In this document: positions 32,891-43,788 of the stretch, piece by piece | How positions within the stretch are numbered: position 1 is the stretch's first letter | Layout of the letters: each line of letters begins with the position of its first letter | Assembly: GCA_964019055.1 (NCBI GenBank) | Contig: OZ025206.1 | Location: 27,898,128-27,962,127 of the forward strand | Direction of reading: 5' to 3' | Length of the DNA: 64,000 bases | Origin: Anthopleura xanthogrammica | Taxonomy: Eukaryota > Cnidaria > Anthozoa > Actiniaria > Actiniidae | Position numbers and translations under genes: made by a program | The notes under the pieces: generated by a model | The model's input: only the letters and a program-made list of their open reading frames with translations | Told to the model about the DNA's origin: nothing | Databases searched by the model: none

Positions 32891-33194
32891 CAAATTATTC
32901 GAATGAAAAATTATTTAATATTTTGATTAAAAGTTTAACTTTTTTAGTTTTTATTTTCAGATAAAAAAATCTCTTGTTAGTAATAAAATTTGATTCAGTT
33001 TTTCGGTAAGACTGACTGGCGCATTCCTTTGAGTACAAAACGAAAATGTGCTGGTAAAACCCCAACTCCTTTCTGACATCGACGAGTACCTTTGCAAGAT
33101 ATTCGTCTGTCTTTCTCTCCACAAACCCAGGTATTTTGAATCTCTTTTGCAGATTTTGAAAATAGAGCCTACTTTATACGCATCCTCCGCCATT

Positions 33195-33839
33195 AGAGTG
33201 ATTGCAATAAACCCGTTCAACAATTACTAGACTAATACACACTATTAATCACAAGTACTAGCTGATAGACTCCAATTAGACTACAAATAGTCTAACTAAA
33301 ACAAAAATTATTACTGCAATTCTCAATATTCTGCGAACTCGGTAGTTGCGAGTTTCCCGTTGGAATTTGGTTTTTCGCTGCCGCCAGTCAAAAATATAAA
33401 AGGTACCGACTGATTAGTTTTGATTGACAGCAGCGAAAAATTTCACAACAAGCCGTTGAAATGTCTGAGTTCGCAGATATTGAGAATCGCAGTAAACAGA
33501 CAACAAATGAATGTAGTCTATACGTGTTTATTGACATTTATATGTATTTCAATTTTTAAGTAGGATAACTGGAAAGATCGTAGAAGGCAAAACGGCAAAG
33601 CTTTAATTCAATCTTTTACACGGAATGAATTAATTACTTATTTACAGTTTAAAATTTGTAAAAATATTGTTTTTCAGTAGAATGAGACCGTTATTTCGTC
33701 TTGCTAAATTTAATCAATAAATTTGTAGTCTTCACACATGAGCTAGTTACACTAGGCTAATACACACTAATAAACGCTAGCTGATAGTCGTAGACTTTGA
33801 CTAGCAGATTTTGTTGAACGGGTTTATTGTAATCACTCT
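33195..33839. mobile_element. Non-autonomous DNA transposon, 645 bp, with nested insertion
   Basis: Terminal inverted repeats of about 29 bp (agagtgattgcaataaaccc) are followed inside by related subterminal words (ctaatacacact, agctgatag) on both sides. ATT flanks both ends (33192-33194 and 33840-33842), a possible 3-bp target duplication. A second element (33314-33492) is nested within it. Confidence 0.75.
33314..33492. mobile_element. Family B inverted-repeat element, TA-flanked, nested copy
   Basis: The ends ctgcaattctcaatatt and aatattgagaatcgcag pair over about 28 bp, and TA flanks both ends. The interior contains tttttcgctgccgccagtcaa. A copy in reverse orientation lies at 48723-48906. 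Confidence 0.8.
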
Positions 33840-33842
33840 ATT

Positions 33843-35319
33843 ACAAGTCAGTCTCACAGTACTAATAACATTCCGGCGTGCAAACGAGTCTGTCGGTAAC
33901 AAAACCCTAGGAGTGGCATTTTCCTACAAAAAAAAATTTAACGCTATCTCCGCTAGTAATATTCAATGCTTGGACACAAGACTGAATTAAGCTAAGAATC
34001 ACATCTTTATGGACTATTTTACTTTTGTTCAAATGAATCTACGAATATTCATTTTCAACCTACGAATATTAATTTTGAATCTACGAATATTCATTTGATA
34101 AAGTTCCACAAAGGAATAAAAAAGGGTGATCGAAACTCCAACGAAACTCCGATAAAACTCCAAGACTCCGGTTTTCAAAAACTCTCTCCTACATGTGCTT
34201 GAGAAAAGGACGCTAAATTATTAAATTACACTAATGTTTGACTGATCATCTAAATATTAACTACAAAATAAACAAAAAATATATCACGCAACGCGACAAC
34301 TTGTTCTGTTGTTTTTTAAGCAATATTTCAGTATTTTAAGGTGGCTCGTCACATTGATTTGAGAGGGAATTTTGGGATAAGATTAAGGAAGCTAAAAATT
34401 CTTTCGTTTGGTTAAAATTCGAAATATTTTACAAGAAGTAGTAAAATACATTAATCTTTGGTTGTCAACCAGGACTAAATTTTAATTCATCTCATATTAA
34501 TCTTGCAATTTTACAGTCCCTCTCATACAAGCTATTTTGCACAATTTTCAAATAGTCAACATTAGAGGTATTCAAAAAATTGTAACTTCACTGCCATACA
34601 ATCAAATCAATCCATTCTTTGGATACAATGCATTCATTTACTATACTTTCAAATTTAGTATTAAATAGTTTTGGCAAAATTATTTTTATGCTGGAAATAT
34701 TGCAATTATCGAAGCAATGTTACGACAAACCAGAAATATTGCCTCGAAATCATTTCAAAAAACTCCCTTTAATCTGCACAATTTCGAACAAATAATCATA
34801 GCTAGAGTATTATAAGTATATTAGTTAGGTATAGTTTCAATTTTCATCGTCCGAGTTTTGCATATGCCGAGATCAAAGTGCGTTTTTGAATTCCAATGAT
34901 GGGTAAATTTTGCCAAGATTATCCATCGAGCTCAACTACTCAAACGAACGTTTCATTTCCTTTTGTTTCATTTCCGGGCTAATTTGCACTTGAGCGGAAA
35001 TAATGATTACTTTATCTACAATTCTAGACTATAAGTGATCCAAGAAGAAATTTTGTTCAACAGTTAAACGAATTTTGACAGCTTTTACACAGCATCAGGT
35101 TTTGTGAACAAGACGTAGCTATCGATAAATTACTCAACACAATAATTTTAATCGTTCTTACTTGGCTTCCACCGATAACGTTTTACGACCAAGGCAGTAT
35201 TGGACTATTTTCTAGCTTCTTCCAACTTCCAGGTACATGGAGTATCTCCGGAAAGAAAGAGAATACCACAACTAGCCTTTTGTTTTACATCAGCCATGAT
35301 CACCCTGTAAATTGTAAAC
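33843..35319. other. Non-coding AT-rich stretch
   Basis: No exon or clear element. A three-unit repeat of about 26 bp with the word ctacgaatattcatttt lies at 34033-34099. Confidence 0.5.
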
Positions 35320-37396
35320 CAAGACCGCTGACCAGGTGACTCAGACGCTATTCGCACGATAGAAGATGTCCTATGCTTTACAAAATCGAAATCTTTTTAT
35401 AGCGATCGACTTTGAGAAGTCATTTGATTGAGTTAATCGAAATTTTCTTTTTGAAACTTTGAAAGAATTTAACTTCGGCACGTCTCTTCTAAATTGTTCA
35501 ATCACAATATTTCTAGTTGTGTAATGAATAATGGTCATGCTTCACCTTTTTTTTTTTCAGTTGAAAGAGGAGTTCGTCAAGGAGACCCTCTTTCTCCTTA
35601 TCTTTTTATATTAGTACTAGAGACGTTGGCAACCCACATCCGAAATCAGTAATCCTGCTATTGATGGTCTAAAAATAAGACTGAGATCAAAACATAAAAT
35701 TGGTTATATTTACCATAATCTTCCGAAAAAAAAATTTATTTCGAATTCTTCAAATTATCGATCCTGAGAGATCTATACGTTGTTTCAGGCTTAAAAATAA
35801 ATGATGAAAAAACAGAAGTATTTGGTCTTGGACCATGTGTACCGTTGAAAGAGGATTTTGGGGTATATAGTAGCAGAAATAAAAGAAAAAATTAGAATAC
35901 TAAGGGTCTACTTTACCTATAAGAATATAAATTTTAAAAGATTGAATTTTGATTCAATTTTGGAATTTATAAAGTCTACTTAATTTTGCAAGGTGGAAAT
36001 GGCGAGGCTTGACTATTATTGGTAAAATACAAATTATAAAAAAATTTGTAATACCTAAAATACTACATTCCACTTCAGCAATCTCTCCTGATAAAGAATT
36101 TATTAAAGAAGTAAACCGTGTACTCTTTAGTTTTACGTATCACCGAATGCCCTATTGTTCGGTGGAAAGTTGAGGACAAAAGAGGAAGGATTAAGTAGGA
36201 TTAACATAAATTAGTGAAAGATTCATCGGAGGTCATCGGCCGTGAACCGAACCCCCATCGTACCCAAATAGTATTTGGAAAGGAAAAGATATAGTGAAAA
36301 GACAAGTATTAATAAACGATATTCTAGAGGGAGGCCTTAGAATGCCAGATATTGAATACATCATACAATCCCGAGTAATGTGTGTGAAAAAGTTTCTTGA
36401 TGGTGCACCTTGTTCATGGAAAGAATTTCTAAGTTATTATTCAAATAATGTAGAAGGACATTTACTTTTTTGTTGTAATTTTGCTTTGTCTAAACTTCCT
36501 TTAAAGCTAGCTTCCGATATTTTATCAAGAATGCCTTAGTACATGGTCTAAATTTTAAAAGTTCTTATTTTCCTACTTCAATTGAGGGAATTGCAAACCA
36601 AATTATTTGGAATAATCAGCTTATTCGTATTGCTGATAAGTTAATTTTCAATGATAAAATGTATTCTAAGCCGGGAGTCTGTAATATCGGTAATCTTTAC
36701 GGGAGAAATGGGCTGGACCCAAACATAGTAGAAACTCTTACTCCATTAGAGATATTCACATTTAGAGGTATTTTAGACGCTTTGTCAAGAGAATGGCGGA
36801 AAAGTATCAAAAAGGATTTTCCTATTTTCCCATTACTAACCAAGCCTATTGCTGAAAATGAATTCAATCTGCTTTGAGACGATAAGACTCGCTCTCTTCA
36901 AACTCTTGATTCTAAAATGATTTACACTTTTTTATTTCTAAGATTAATATTACTTCAACTGCCCAAAAATCATATGAAAAAAAGTTTAATCTTCAAGGTT
37001 CATTTAATTGGTTTCCTACCAACTTCCTTTTTCATGTTCTTTAGAAACAAAACTCCGTGAATTTTAATATAAGGTTTTGAACCGCATATTGTTTACTAAA
37101 AGCTTTTTGTATAAAATCAATTCAAGATGATTTACTCTCCTTTGTGTTCATTCTGTTCCAAACAAGACGAAACATTAGAGCATTTATTTTTTTCATTATG
37201 AAAAAGTACAATCGTTTTGGTCGGCCTTAAAGGATATTTTGTCTAGTAGTAAAATCTGTTTGGATAATATCAGTGAGGTGGATGTTGTTCTGGGTATTAC
37301 AAAGAGAAGTGTGTAACTTGCCTAGATGTATGTATTTTGCTTGTATGAAATTGTAAACTTGTAAAACATCGCAATAAAAAATGTATTAAAAAAAAA
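35320..37396 (+). pseudogene. L1-like LINE, 3' part of ORF2, heavily decayed, with poly-A tail
   Basis: Fragments in shifting frames carry L1-type blocks: RTIEDVLCFT, VERGVRQGDPLSPYLFIL, WRGLTIIGKIQIIKKFVIP, GGLRMPDIEYIIQS (36330) and a zinc-finger-like CSFCSKQDETLEHLFF near 37150. The catalytic double-Asp block is not readable. The copy ends with aataaaaaatgtattaaaaaaaaa (tail 37388-37396). Many stops and frameshifts; inactive. Confidence 0.8.
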
Positions 37397-37801
37397 GTAA
37401 TTTTTCTGCAACTTTAGAAATTGCAGAAAGACTAGAAATAGCTTTCAGGTAAATTTCTTTTATCCGATTTATAAAAAGGGAATCAGGGAATTGAATATTT
37501 TTTCTGATGCTTTGAAGGCTTAAGATATTAATTTTTCTTTCAGTTTTTCTCTGCTTTTAAAACCACGAGGAGAGATAGTCACGCTGTTTCTTAAGTGTCC
37601 GCGTCACACTTGTCACGCATTTAGCACTAATAGACTTTTGCAAAGTCCGCCGCCAACTGTGTATCTAATTTGTGGCAAGCCTACACTATATCAACTCTTG
37701 CTCAAAAACTGAACTGGGAGCTTCGCTTTTGGGCAGTGCCTAAATTTATATATAATTTGTTCCCTTGCTTACTTAATATTTATTTTGTTGTGATTACAGA
37801 T
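37397..37801. other. Non-coding stretch directly upstream of the HEPN-NB-ARC-TPR exon
   Basis: It ends in a good splice acceptor (tattttgttgtgattacag, ending 37799). The frame is open back to 37670, but the extra 44 residues (MWQAYTIS onward) come from intron sequence. An upstream exon must exist or the gene starts with a non-coding exon. Confidence 0.55.
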
Positions 37802-40561
37802 ATGGCTGAAGACAAAGATTACTCGCCGGAGGAGCTTAACTTTTTCAGGGTTTGTAACGTCACTACTAAAATCATTACTTCTGGCTTACGAGAAGTGTTC
37901 AAACACGAATGGAACACTCGTTATAAAGGTACATACGATGCGTGGGAAGACACTGCACAGAATGGAATCGATTTTTACAACAATGAGTCAAGCTTAACTA
38001 CAACTAATAGACATTCTAAAGAACTTAATACTTTGAAAATTGGGAATACACTTGAATGTGACTGTACCTGTCTTTTCTTTGCCATTCTTTACTCAGAAAG
38101 TATTGGCAGAGGTCTTGATTCTGTTGTTAAGACAGGCGTGGATGAATTACGTGTCTTTCGTAATGAATGTTTTGCGCATTTGTCGTCTGGGGAGTTAACT
38201 GAAGCCGAATTCCAAACCTCTATCCAGAAGGTTATAACCGCGTTTGCCAAATTAAAACTTGATACGTCTGATATTAAGGAAGTAAGAAACCAGAAAACGT
38301 TTCCTGTAAAGGAACTTCGTGTCACTCAGGAATTGCTAGAAAAGGAAAAGATGCGTAACGAGGAACCACAACCATTTTGCGTTTTGCCACCCAAACCCAG
38401 CCACCAAGTATTCCATCGTGAAGAGGAAATCAAGAGCATACTGCAGGAAATGGAAAAATTGAGAAGTACAAAACCAAATAAAATAACCGTAATCTATCTA
38501 TCTGGGAATCCTGGCAGTGGAAAAAGTGAAATAGCAAGGCAAATTGGTGAGAAGGTGTTTGATGATGTTCCCGATAAAGAGACAGAAGCAAAGTTTGTTT
38601 TCACTCTTAATGCATCATCTATGGACGCATTATTAGAATCGTATGTAGAGTTTGCAGTAAGCCTAAAGTGTGATGAAAACTCTACAACAAGCATTGGCAC
38701 ATCAAAAGATCTCTCCCAGGAAACCAAACTCATACATCTTAAAAGTCTTGTAGCTCCAAAATTGCGTAAGTATTCCTCATGGCTCTTGATCGTGGATAAC
38801 GTCACAGACCTGAAATCAGTCTTTAGATACTTGCCAAAGGCAGGAGAAAAGATCGACGGCAAAGGTCAGATATTGGTTACCACCCAAGACAGTAGATCAA
38901 TTGCTGATGATTGCTACACTTACCATTTATCGCTTAGTCGAGGCATGAATCACGATGAAGCGACGAGAATGCTGTCGTTGATATCTGGTATTGCTGCTGA
39001 TGACGAAATCGAACTTCAGGTTGCCAAAGCTCTTGATTTGCAACCTCTGGCACTTGCATGTGCTGCAACTTATATGAGACGTGTACGTATGACTACACCA
39101 ACGTTCTCGTGGCAAGAATACCTGGAAAAGCTTCAAAAAGGCAAGCGAGAATTGACCGAAGGGGAATATCAAAAAATTAGCGTAGCATATTCCCTAACCA
39201 TGACGGCAGCGGTCAAGTTGGCCATAGAAAAGGAATTGGAAGAAAATGCGGTTATGCTGCATGCTTTTAACTTCTTGTCTGTCATGGCCCCCGAGACGAT
39301 ACCACTAGAATATGTCGTCCAGTATGTAACACGGAGCATGCCAGATGAAGACAAAGAAGATGTGGCTACGAATGTCACTTCATCTTCCCTCATTCTTTCT
39401 TCTGAAGGGCAATCACAAGAAATTCGTATACATCAAGTTGTGCATGAATGTCTAAAAACTGTCCTACGGCCACAAATGAATGAAATAGAAGAATTTCATT
39501 TCTTGTTGAACGTAATCCAAGCATTTTCAACACTTTTAGATTCCTTTGACGAAAACAACGTCAACAGTATAATGGCAACAAAGTCCCTAGTAGTTCACTT
39601 CGTGCTTATCTCAAAGAAGCTGAGCCTTTACCTCACCAATTCAAACTCAATACTAGAAATACCATTTAGTGAGAAAGACAATGGATTGCACTGCCTATTG
39701 TCGACAGGACACATCTGTAAGATACATGGTAAATATGAAGAGGCACACAATATTTTTAAGATATCGTTGATAATAAAAGAAAAAATGTATGGTAAAAATC
39801 ATCCAGCTGTGACTTCTACATTGAATGGTTTGGGAATCAGCCTCTATCATCTTGGTCGACTAAAAGAAGCTAAAACGTGTGTTGAGAGGTCATTGGCTAT
39901 TCAAGAGATTCCTTCCGATCCAAATTATCCAGTTTTAGTTTCTACATTGAATTTATTAGGAGGCATCCTCGATAATCTTGGTCAGCACAAAGAAGCAAAA
40001 CCTTGTTTCGAGAGGGCATTGACTATTCAAGAAAAATATCTTGATGAAAATCAACCAGGTTTGGCATCTACATTGAATAATTTTGGAATTAATCTCGGTG
40101 ATCTTGGTGAATACGAAGAAGCAACAAAATGTTTCGAAAGGGCATTGGCTATCGAAGAGGTGGTTTTCGATCCAAATCATCCAGCTGTGGCTTCTACATT
40201 GAATAACTTAGGAAATAGTCTCGGTGATCTTGTTAGACACGATGAAGCAAAAACTTGTTTCTTAAGGGCATTGGATATAGAAGAGAAAGTTTTTGGTCCA
40301 GATCATCCAGAGGTGGCTAATACATTGAATAATTTAGGAGTCAGCCATCGTGCCCTTCGTGAACACAAAGAAGCAAAAGATTGTTTCTTAAGGGCATTGG
40401 ATATAGAAGAGAAGGCTTTTGGTCCAGATTATCCAAATTCGGCTATTACATTGAATAATTTAGGAGTCAGCCTTGGTATCCTTGGTGAACGCACAGAAGC
40501 AAAAACTTGTTACAAAAGGGCTAAAAAGCTGAAGGCTAAGAGTAAGACTAAGCCCTTGTAA
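37802..40561 (+). CDS. NLR-like (STAND) protein: HEPN (DZIP3-like) - NB-ARC - seven TPR, 919 aa
   Basis: The start chosen is ATG 37802, two bases after the acceptor. Residues ~10-140 resemble the DZIP3-type HEPN domain and keep an Rx5H motif (RNECFAH, R120 and H126), the RNase-type signature of HEPN domains. NB-ARC follows, with Walker A GNPGSGKS (235-242), Walker B LLIVDN (328-333), a sensor-like ILVTTQDS (~357), a GLPL-like LQPLALA (~413) and an MHD-like IHQVVHE (~543). The C-terminus has seven 42-aa TPRs of kinesin-light-chain type. Family knowledge: such proteins act as nucleotide-controlled oligomerising sensors in the cytosol. Substrate or ligand is unknown. It is intact and in one exon as seen. 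The N-terminus could be extended by the upstream death-fold exon. Confidence 0.85.
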   Translation: MAEDKDYSPEELNFFRVCNVTTKIITSGLREVFKHEWNTRYKGTYDAWEDTAQNGIDFYNNESSLTTTNRHSKELNTLKIGNTLECDCTCLFFAILYSESIGRGLDSVVKTGVDELRVFRNECFAHLSSGELTEAEFQTSIQKVITAFAKLKLDTSDIKEVRNQKTFPVKELRVTQELLEKEKMRNEEPQPFCVLPPKPSHQVFHREEEIKSILQEMEKLRSTKPNKITVIYLSGNPGSGKSEIARQIGEKVFDDVPDKETEAKFVFTLNASSMDALLESYVEFAVSLKCDENSTTSIGTSKDLSQETKLIHLKSLVAPKLRKYSSWLLIVDNVTDLKSVFRYLPKAGEKIDGKGQILVTTQDSRSIADDCYTYHLSLSRGMNHDEATRMLSLISGIAADDEIELQVAKALDLQPLALACAATYMRRVRMTTPTFSWQEYLEKLQKGKRELTEGEYQKISVAYSLTMTAAVKLAIEKELEENAVMLHAFNFLSVMAPETIPLEYVVQYVTRSMPDEDKEDVATNVTSSSLILSSEGQSQEIRIHQVVHECLKTVLRPQMNEIEEFHFLLNVIQAFSTLLDSFDENNVNSIMATKSLVVHFVLISKKLSLYLTNSNSILEIPFSEKDNGLHCLLSTGHICKIHGKYEEAHNIFKISLIIKEKMYGKNHPAVTSTLNGLGISLYHLGRLKEAKTCVERSLAIQEIPSDPNYPVLVSTLNLLGGILDNLGQHKEAKPCFERALTIQEKYLDENQPGLASTLNNFGINLGDLGEYEEATKCFERALAIEEVVFDPNHPAVASTLNNLGNSLGDLVRHDEAKTCFLRALDIEEKVFGPDHPEVANTLNNLGVSHRALREHKEAKDCFLRALDIEEKAFGPDYPNSAITLNNLGVSLGILGERTEAKTCYKRAKKLKAKSKTKPL
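39806..40558 (+). repeat. Coding tandem repeat, 126-bp (42-aa) TPR units
   Basis: Six consecutive 42-codon units with recurrent TLNNLG, EAKTCF, RALDIEEKVFGPDHP-like phrases. The fifth and sixth repeats are nearly identical at the DNA level, suggesting recent expansion or exchange between units. A seventh, more diverged unit precedes them. Confidence 0.9.
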
Positions 40562-40811
40562 TCTAAATTAACTCTGGGAAGCGGAAAAGTTGTTTCTGCT
40601 GCAAAACTCTCTAAACTTTCAACTGTAAACTTTGATTCTCATGTTGAAATGGGACCGGAATATTGGTAGCAACATTGAGTGGTGTTCAGTGTTGTGTGAT
40701 GTAAATAGTAAATGAGGTGGTAGTGCATGTAGAGCGAACGTCACTTAAAGCCCCTTTTTAATTACGGGGAATGATGGCTGTAAAATATTTAAATAAGTAC
40801 GTATTGCTTAC

Positions 40812-41277
40812 AGTGCGACGCGCCTTATCGTAACCGCCCAATTATTTTTTTACAAGTTGGTGAATAATATATGTTAGCCAGCAAAGAGACTAAAGTCAAT
40901 ATCGCCGAGGTAAAGGTTCGAAATTTGACAAGAAAAATATATAAAATCTTTGCTGACACAACTTTGACCTCACGTGAAAATGTACAAATTCTCGTTCGCT
41001 GATTGCGCATGAACTCAAATTTCTAGCACAAAGCATGATCAGGAAAAGTGAGTTCATACCCTGTTTTGGCTCCTCTAAAAATTCATCTGATAATTTTTCC
41101 TTTGACATTTTCTATGGAAATAAAAGGATTTCAGCAGACGAAAATAACAGAGTAATTTTTTTCTGAAAGTACCTTTGATTTCCCTGTTACATTTTTAAAG
41201 AACTCACTTTCTCAGAGTGCTTTGTGAGCTTTGATGCACATTGCCTATTGGGTGGCTATGGGTAGGCGCGTCGCACT
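40812..41277. mobile_element. Non-autonomous DNA transposon, 466 bp
   Basis: The ends agtgcgacgcgcct and aggcgcgtcgcact are perfect reverse complements over 14 bp, with weaker pairing for another 17. No ORF of note. It lies 250 bp downstream of the NLR-like gene. Confidence 0.7.
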
Positions 41278-41280
41278 ATA

Positions 41281-41436
41281 AGGCCTGGTTCACACGAGCG
41301 TCCTAATCGTAATCGTAAGCAGCACGTAGTGTACTGTTCATTAACAGTGCTTGTCTTTTTTCACACATAAGTGATAAATGCTATACTGAGTCTGCGTATG
41401 TTGCTTATAATTACGACGCCCATGTGAACCAGGCCT
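41281..41436. mobile_element. Inverted-repeat element, 156 bp, TA-flanked
   Basis: The ends aggcctggttcaca and tgtgaaccaggcct are perfect inverted repeats, with further pairing of gcgtc/gacgc inside, and TA flanks both ends. It begins three bases after the previous element. Confidence 0.8.
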
Positions 41437-41470
41437 TAACTTGTTAACAATTTGTTTCTTGGTTCTGAGT

Positions 41471-41600
41471 TAAGCGTCATCTACACGAGCCATTTTTCCT
41501 TGACAAGTTTTCCTTGACAAGGAAAAATTGATCGTGTAGATGGAGTAAAATGAACGGTTTTTCCTTGACAAGGAAAAGCTGGCATAGTGTTTATAGTGTT
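41471..41600. repeat. Hairpin repeat with three copies of ttttccttgacaag
   Basis: The words catctacacgag and cgtgtagatgga are inverted around two ttttccttgacaag copies, and a third copy follows at about 41560. Probably another short foldback element. Confidence 0.5.
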
Positions 41601-42055
41601 AGACGTGACATGAAATGAGTTGAAAGACTGTTTTGGTGCTTTACCTATAACATTAAGGAACGTATTTCAATAGCCTTTATCAATTGTGAAAACGATTAAT
41701 CTCTAGAGGAAAAGAATAGTACAAAACGTAAAATTTAAGACTTCAGCGTACGCTGGCATTTCTGTATATTTCAAAACATCTCAAGACGCACTGTCTCGAA
41801 ACAAATTATAGGAAATAAAAAAAAATGATCAAACTGGTGTCTTTCGCTTTTATTAGCTTCAAGTAATGCACACGTAGTATTGTCGGTCTTCTTTTATATT
41901 CTATGTAGCAAGAACGTTGAGATATAAAAGAAGCGGAGAAAAAATAAAAGTAAAATTGACAAACGCATTACAAACGAGAACTGCTTTGAATTGGCTTCCT
42001 GTACGTGCTACAAGTCATGCATGTTTGAGTCGCTCAGGAATAGAGATATATACTA

Positions 42056-42212
42056 GTTATACAATGGTTTCGAGCGGCATACGTATAGGAAATCGCACGA
42101 GTCGTTTGTAGTTTCTAGTATACGCACGAGCCTTTAGGCGAGTGTGTATACAAAGAAAATACAAGTGACGAGTGGGATATCCACGGTATGCCTCGAGAAA
42201 CCATTGTATAAC
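42056..42212. mobile_element. Inverted-repeat element, 157 bp
   Basis: The 27-bp ends (gttatacaatggtttcgag and its near complement) enclose a spacer with cacgagcctttaggcgagtg. Confidence 0.75.
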
Positions 42213-42216
42213 CATT

Positions 42217-42352
42217 TTATCCCACACCATAGAAAATACAAATGCGTAGATTCAACGCGCAGTGCATGATGGGAAGGAAGAGTGAAATACCGACGAATAT
42301 ACAACGGCTTTCCTGCTTTCTGATTGGCTGTATTTTCTATGGTGTGGGATAA
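42217..42352. mobile_element. Inverted-repeat element, 136 bp, adjacent to the previous one
   Basis: Perfect 23-bp inverted ends (cccacaccatagaaaatac core) around a unique-looking interior. It starts 5 bases after the element at 42056-42212. Confidence 0.8.
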
Positions 42353-43788
42353 ATCCCGGGTTAAAATAGTGTATAGAACATTTAGGGACTATAGTGGGCG
42401 ACTTTTGTGTTGCTGACGAGTTTACGTCATTATTTTGAGTTTTAGAATCCCACAAGAGAACGAGACAAATGTCGAGAGGAAATATCCCATGAGATGTTAC
42501 TGGAGATGGTCTCGATGTGCTGGAGTAGTTACGAGTTCTTGTGTTGCCGGTCTATTAACATGATGTTCTGGAGTTATGCGAATCCTTGCCAGATATTTAA
42601 CGAACCAAATGGCTTGGCACAACCGTCCGCTCGATGTACGAGTGTTATCGTTGTTAATCGTTGTGACTGGAAGCAATGACGTGAAACGCAAACCAAATTC
42701 GGCAATTTGTTCAAGATAAATATTTATTATTAGCAGCAACACGCTTCTAAAATACGATTTTTTCTATTTATGGTGAAGAAGGAGGATATGTTTTACTATA
42801 GGTAAAAGAATATAGTTAGATCTGTATAATTTCTATATTAAATGTTAATAAATAGAAATGAAGCGCAGTGCGAATTTGCATGTAACCCGTCACATTTATT
42901 AGCTAACATTAGCGTGTATTGTAAAATTGCACCTAAATAGCGGTCTTTTACCACAAGATACGATTATCAGTCCGTATATATGCCACATAGCTATACAGTA
43001 GTCGAAGTAAATCAGTAAAGGAGATTCGAATACATTTGATTTTGATGATTTTCTTTCTCACGACTTTGTGTAACCATGTAGCGTATATTTCTAATACCAC
43101 TTATATTTATTCAAAATAAGTTATGAAAACTGATCTATAAATCGTAAAATTTCCATAGAATATGAATTATACTTTATTCCAGACATTTTGGTGTAGATTT
43201 GATGCTGATCGACCTTAATGATCGGGAACAGTGTACAATTGAAGTTTTCTGTTTGTAAATTCGACACGTACAAAACATACAATAATTTTTTGTCAACATT
43301 TCGTATTTAGGGTATTTCTTCTAGTTACAAAGCCTTGATTTCTATATCACTTTAGGATGCATTTGTCGTTTAATTGTTTGATATAATGCTACCAAATCAA
43401 CTAGTCTAGCTCTAAAGGTAAATGTATAATTGTAGTTGGAAGTTTGCTGACTTATTTTCGACAAGCGAAATCTCATTTGCATATGTTATAGCTTTGTGCA
43501 AAAAAATGTAAGGGACTGTTAAGGCTATTTTTCAGAAGAGCAAAGAATATTTTACAAAAATGTAAGTCCACGATATCTTATCTATGGTAAACAAGTTCTT
43601 TGCTGCTTTTTTGAAAGAAATCGGGATGTTTTGTCTCTAGAAATCAAAGTTTTTTTTATCGGATGTGTGCTTACTCCTGTTTTTTTAATTCAGAAAGGTT
43701 ACTTTAGATTTTTCGTTGCTGCTTCATAAGGGCTTGACATTTTGTGAATATTGAATAGCAACTACATGACTTGTTAAAAAGAAACATA
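42353..43788. other. Non-coding AT-rich stretch
   Basis: No exon, RNA gene or element could be supported; short open frames look random. Confidence 0.5.

Noticed and set aside
37670..37801. 44-residue N-terminal extension of the NLR-like protein
   Set aside because: A strong splice acceptor ends at 37799, and the extension has no family resemblance.
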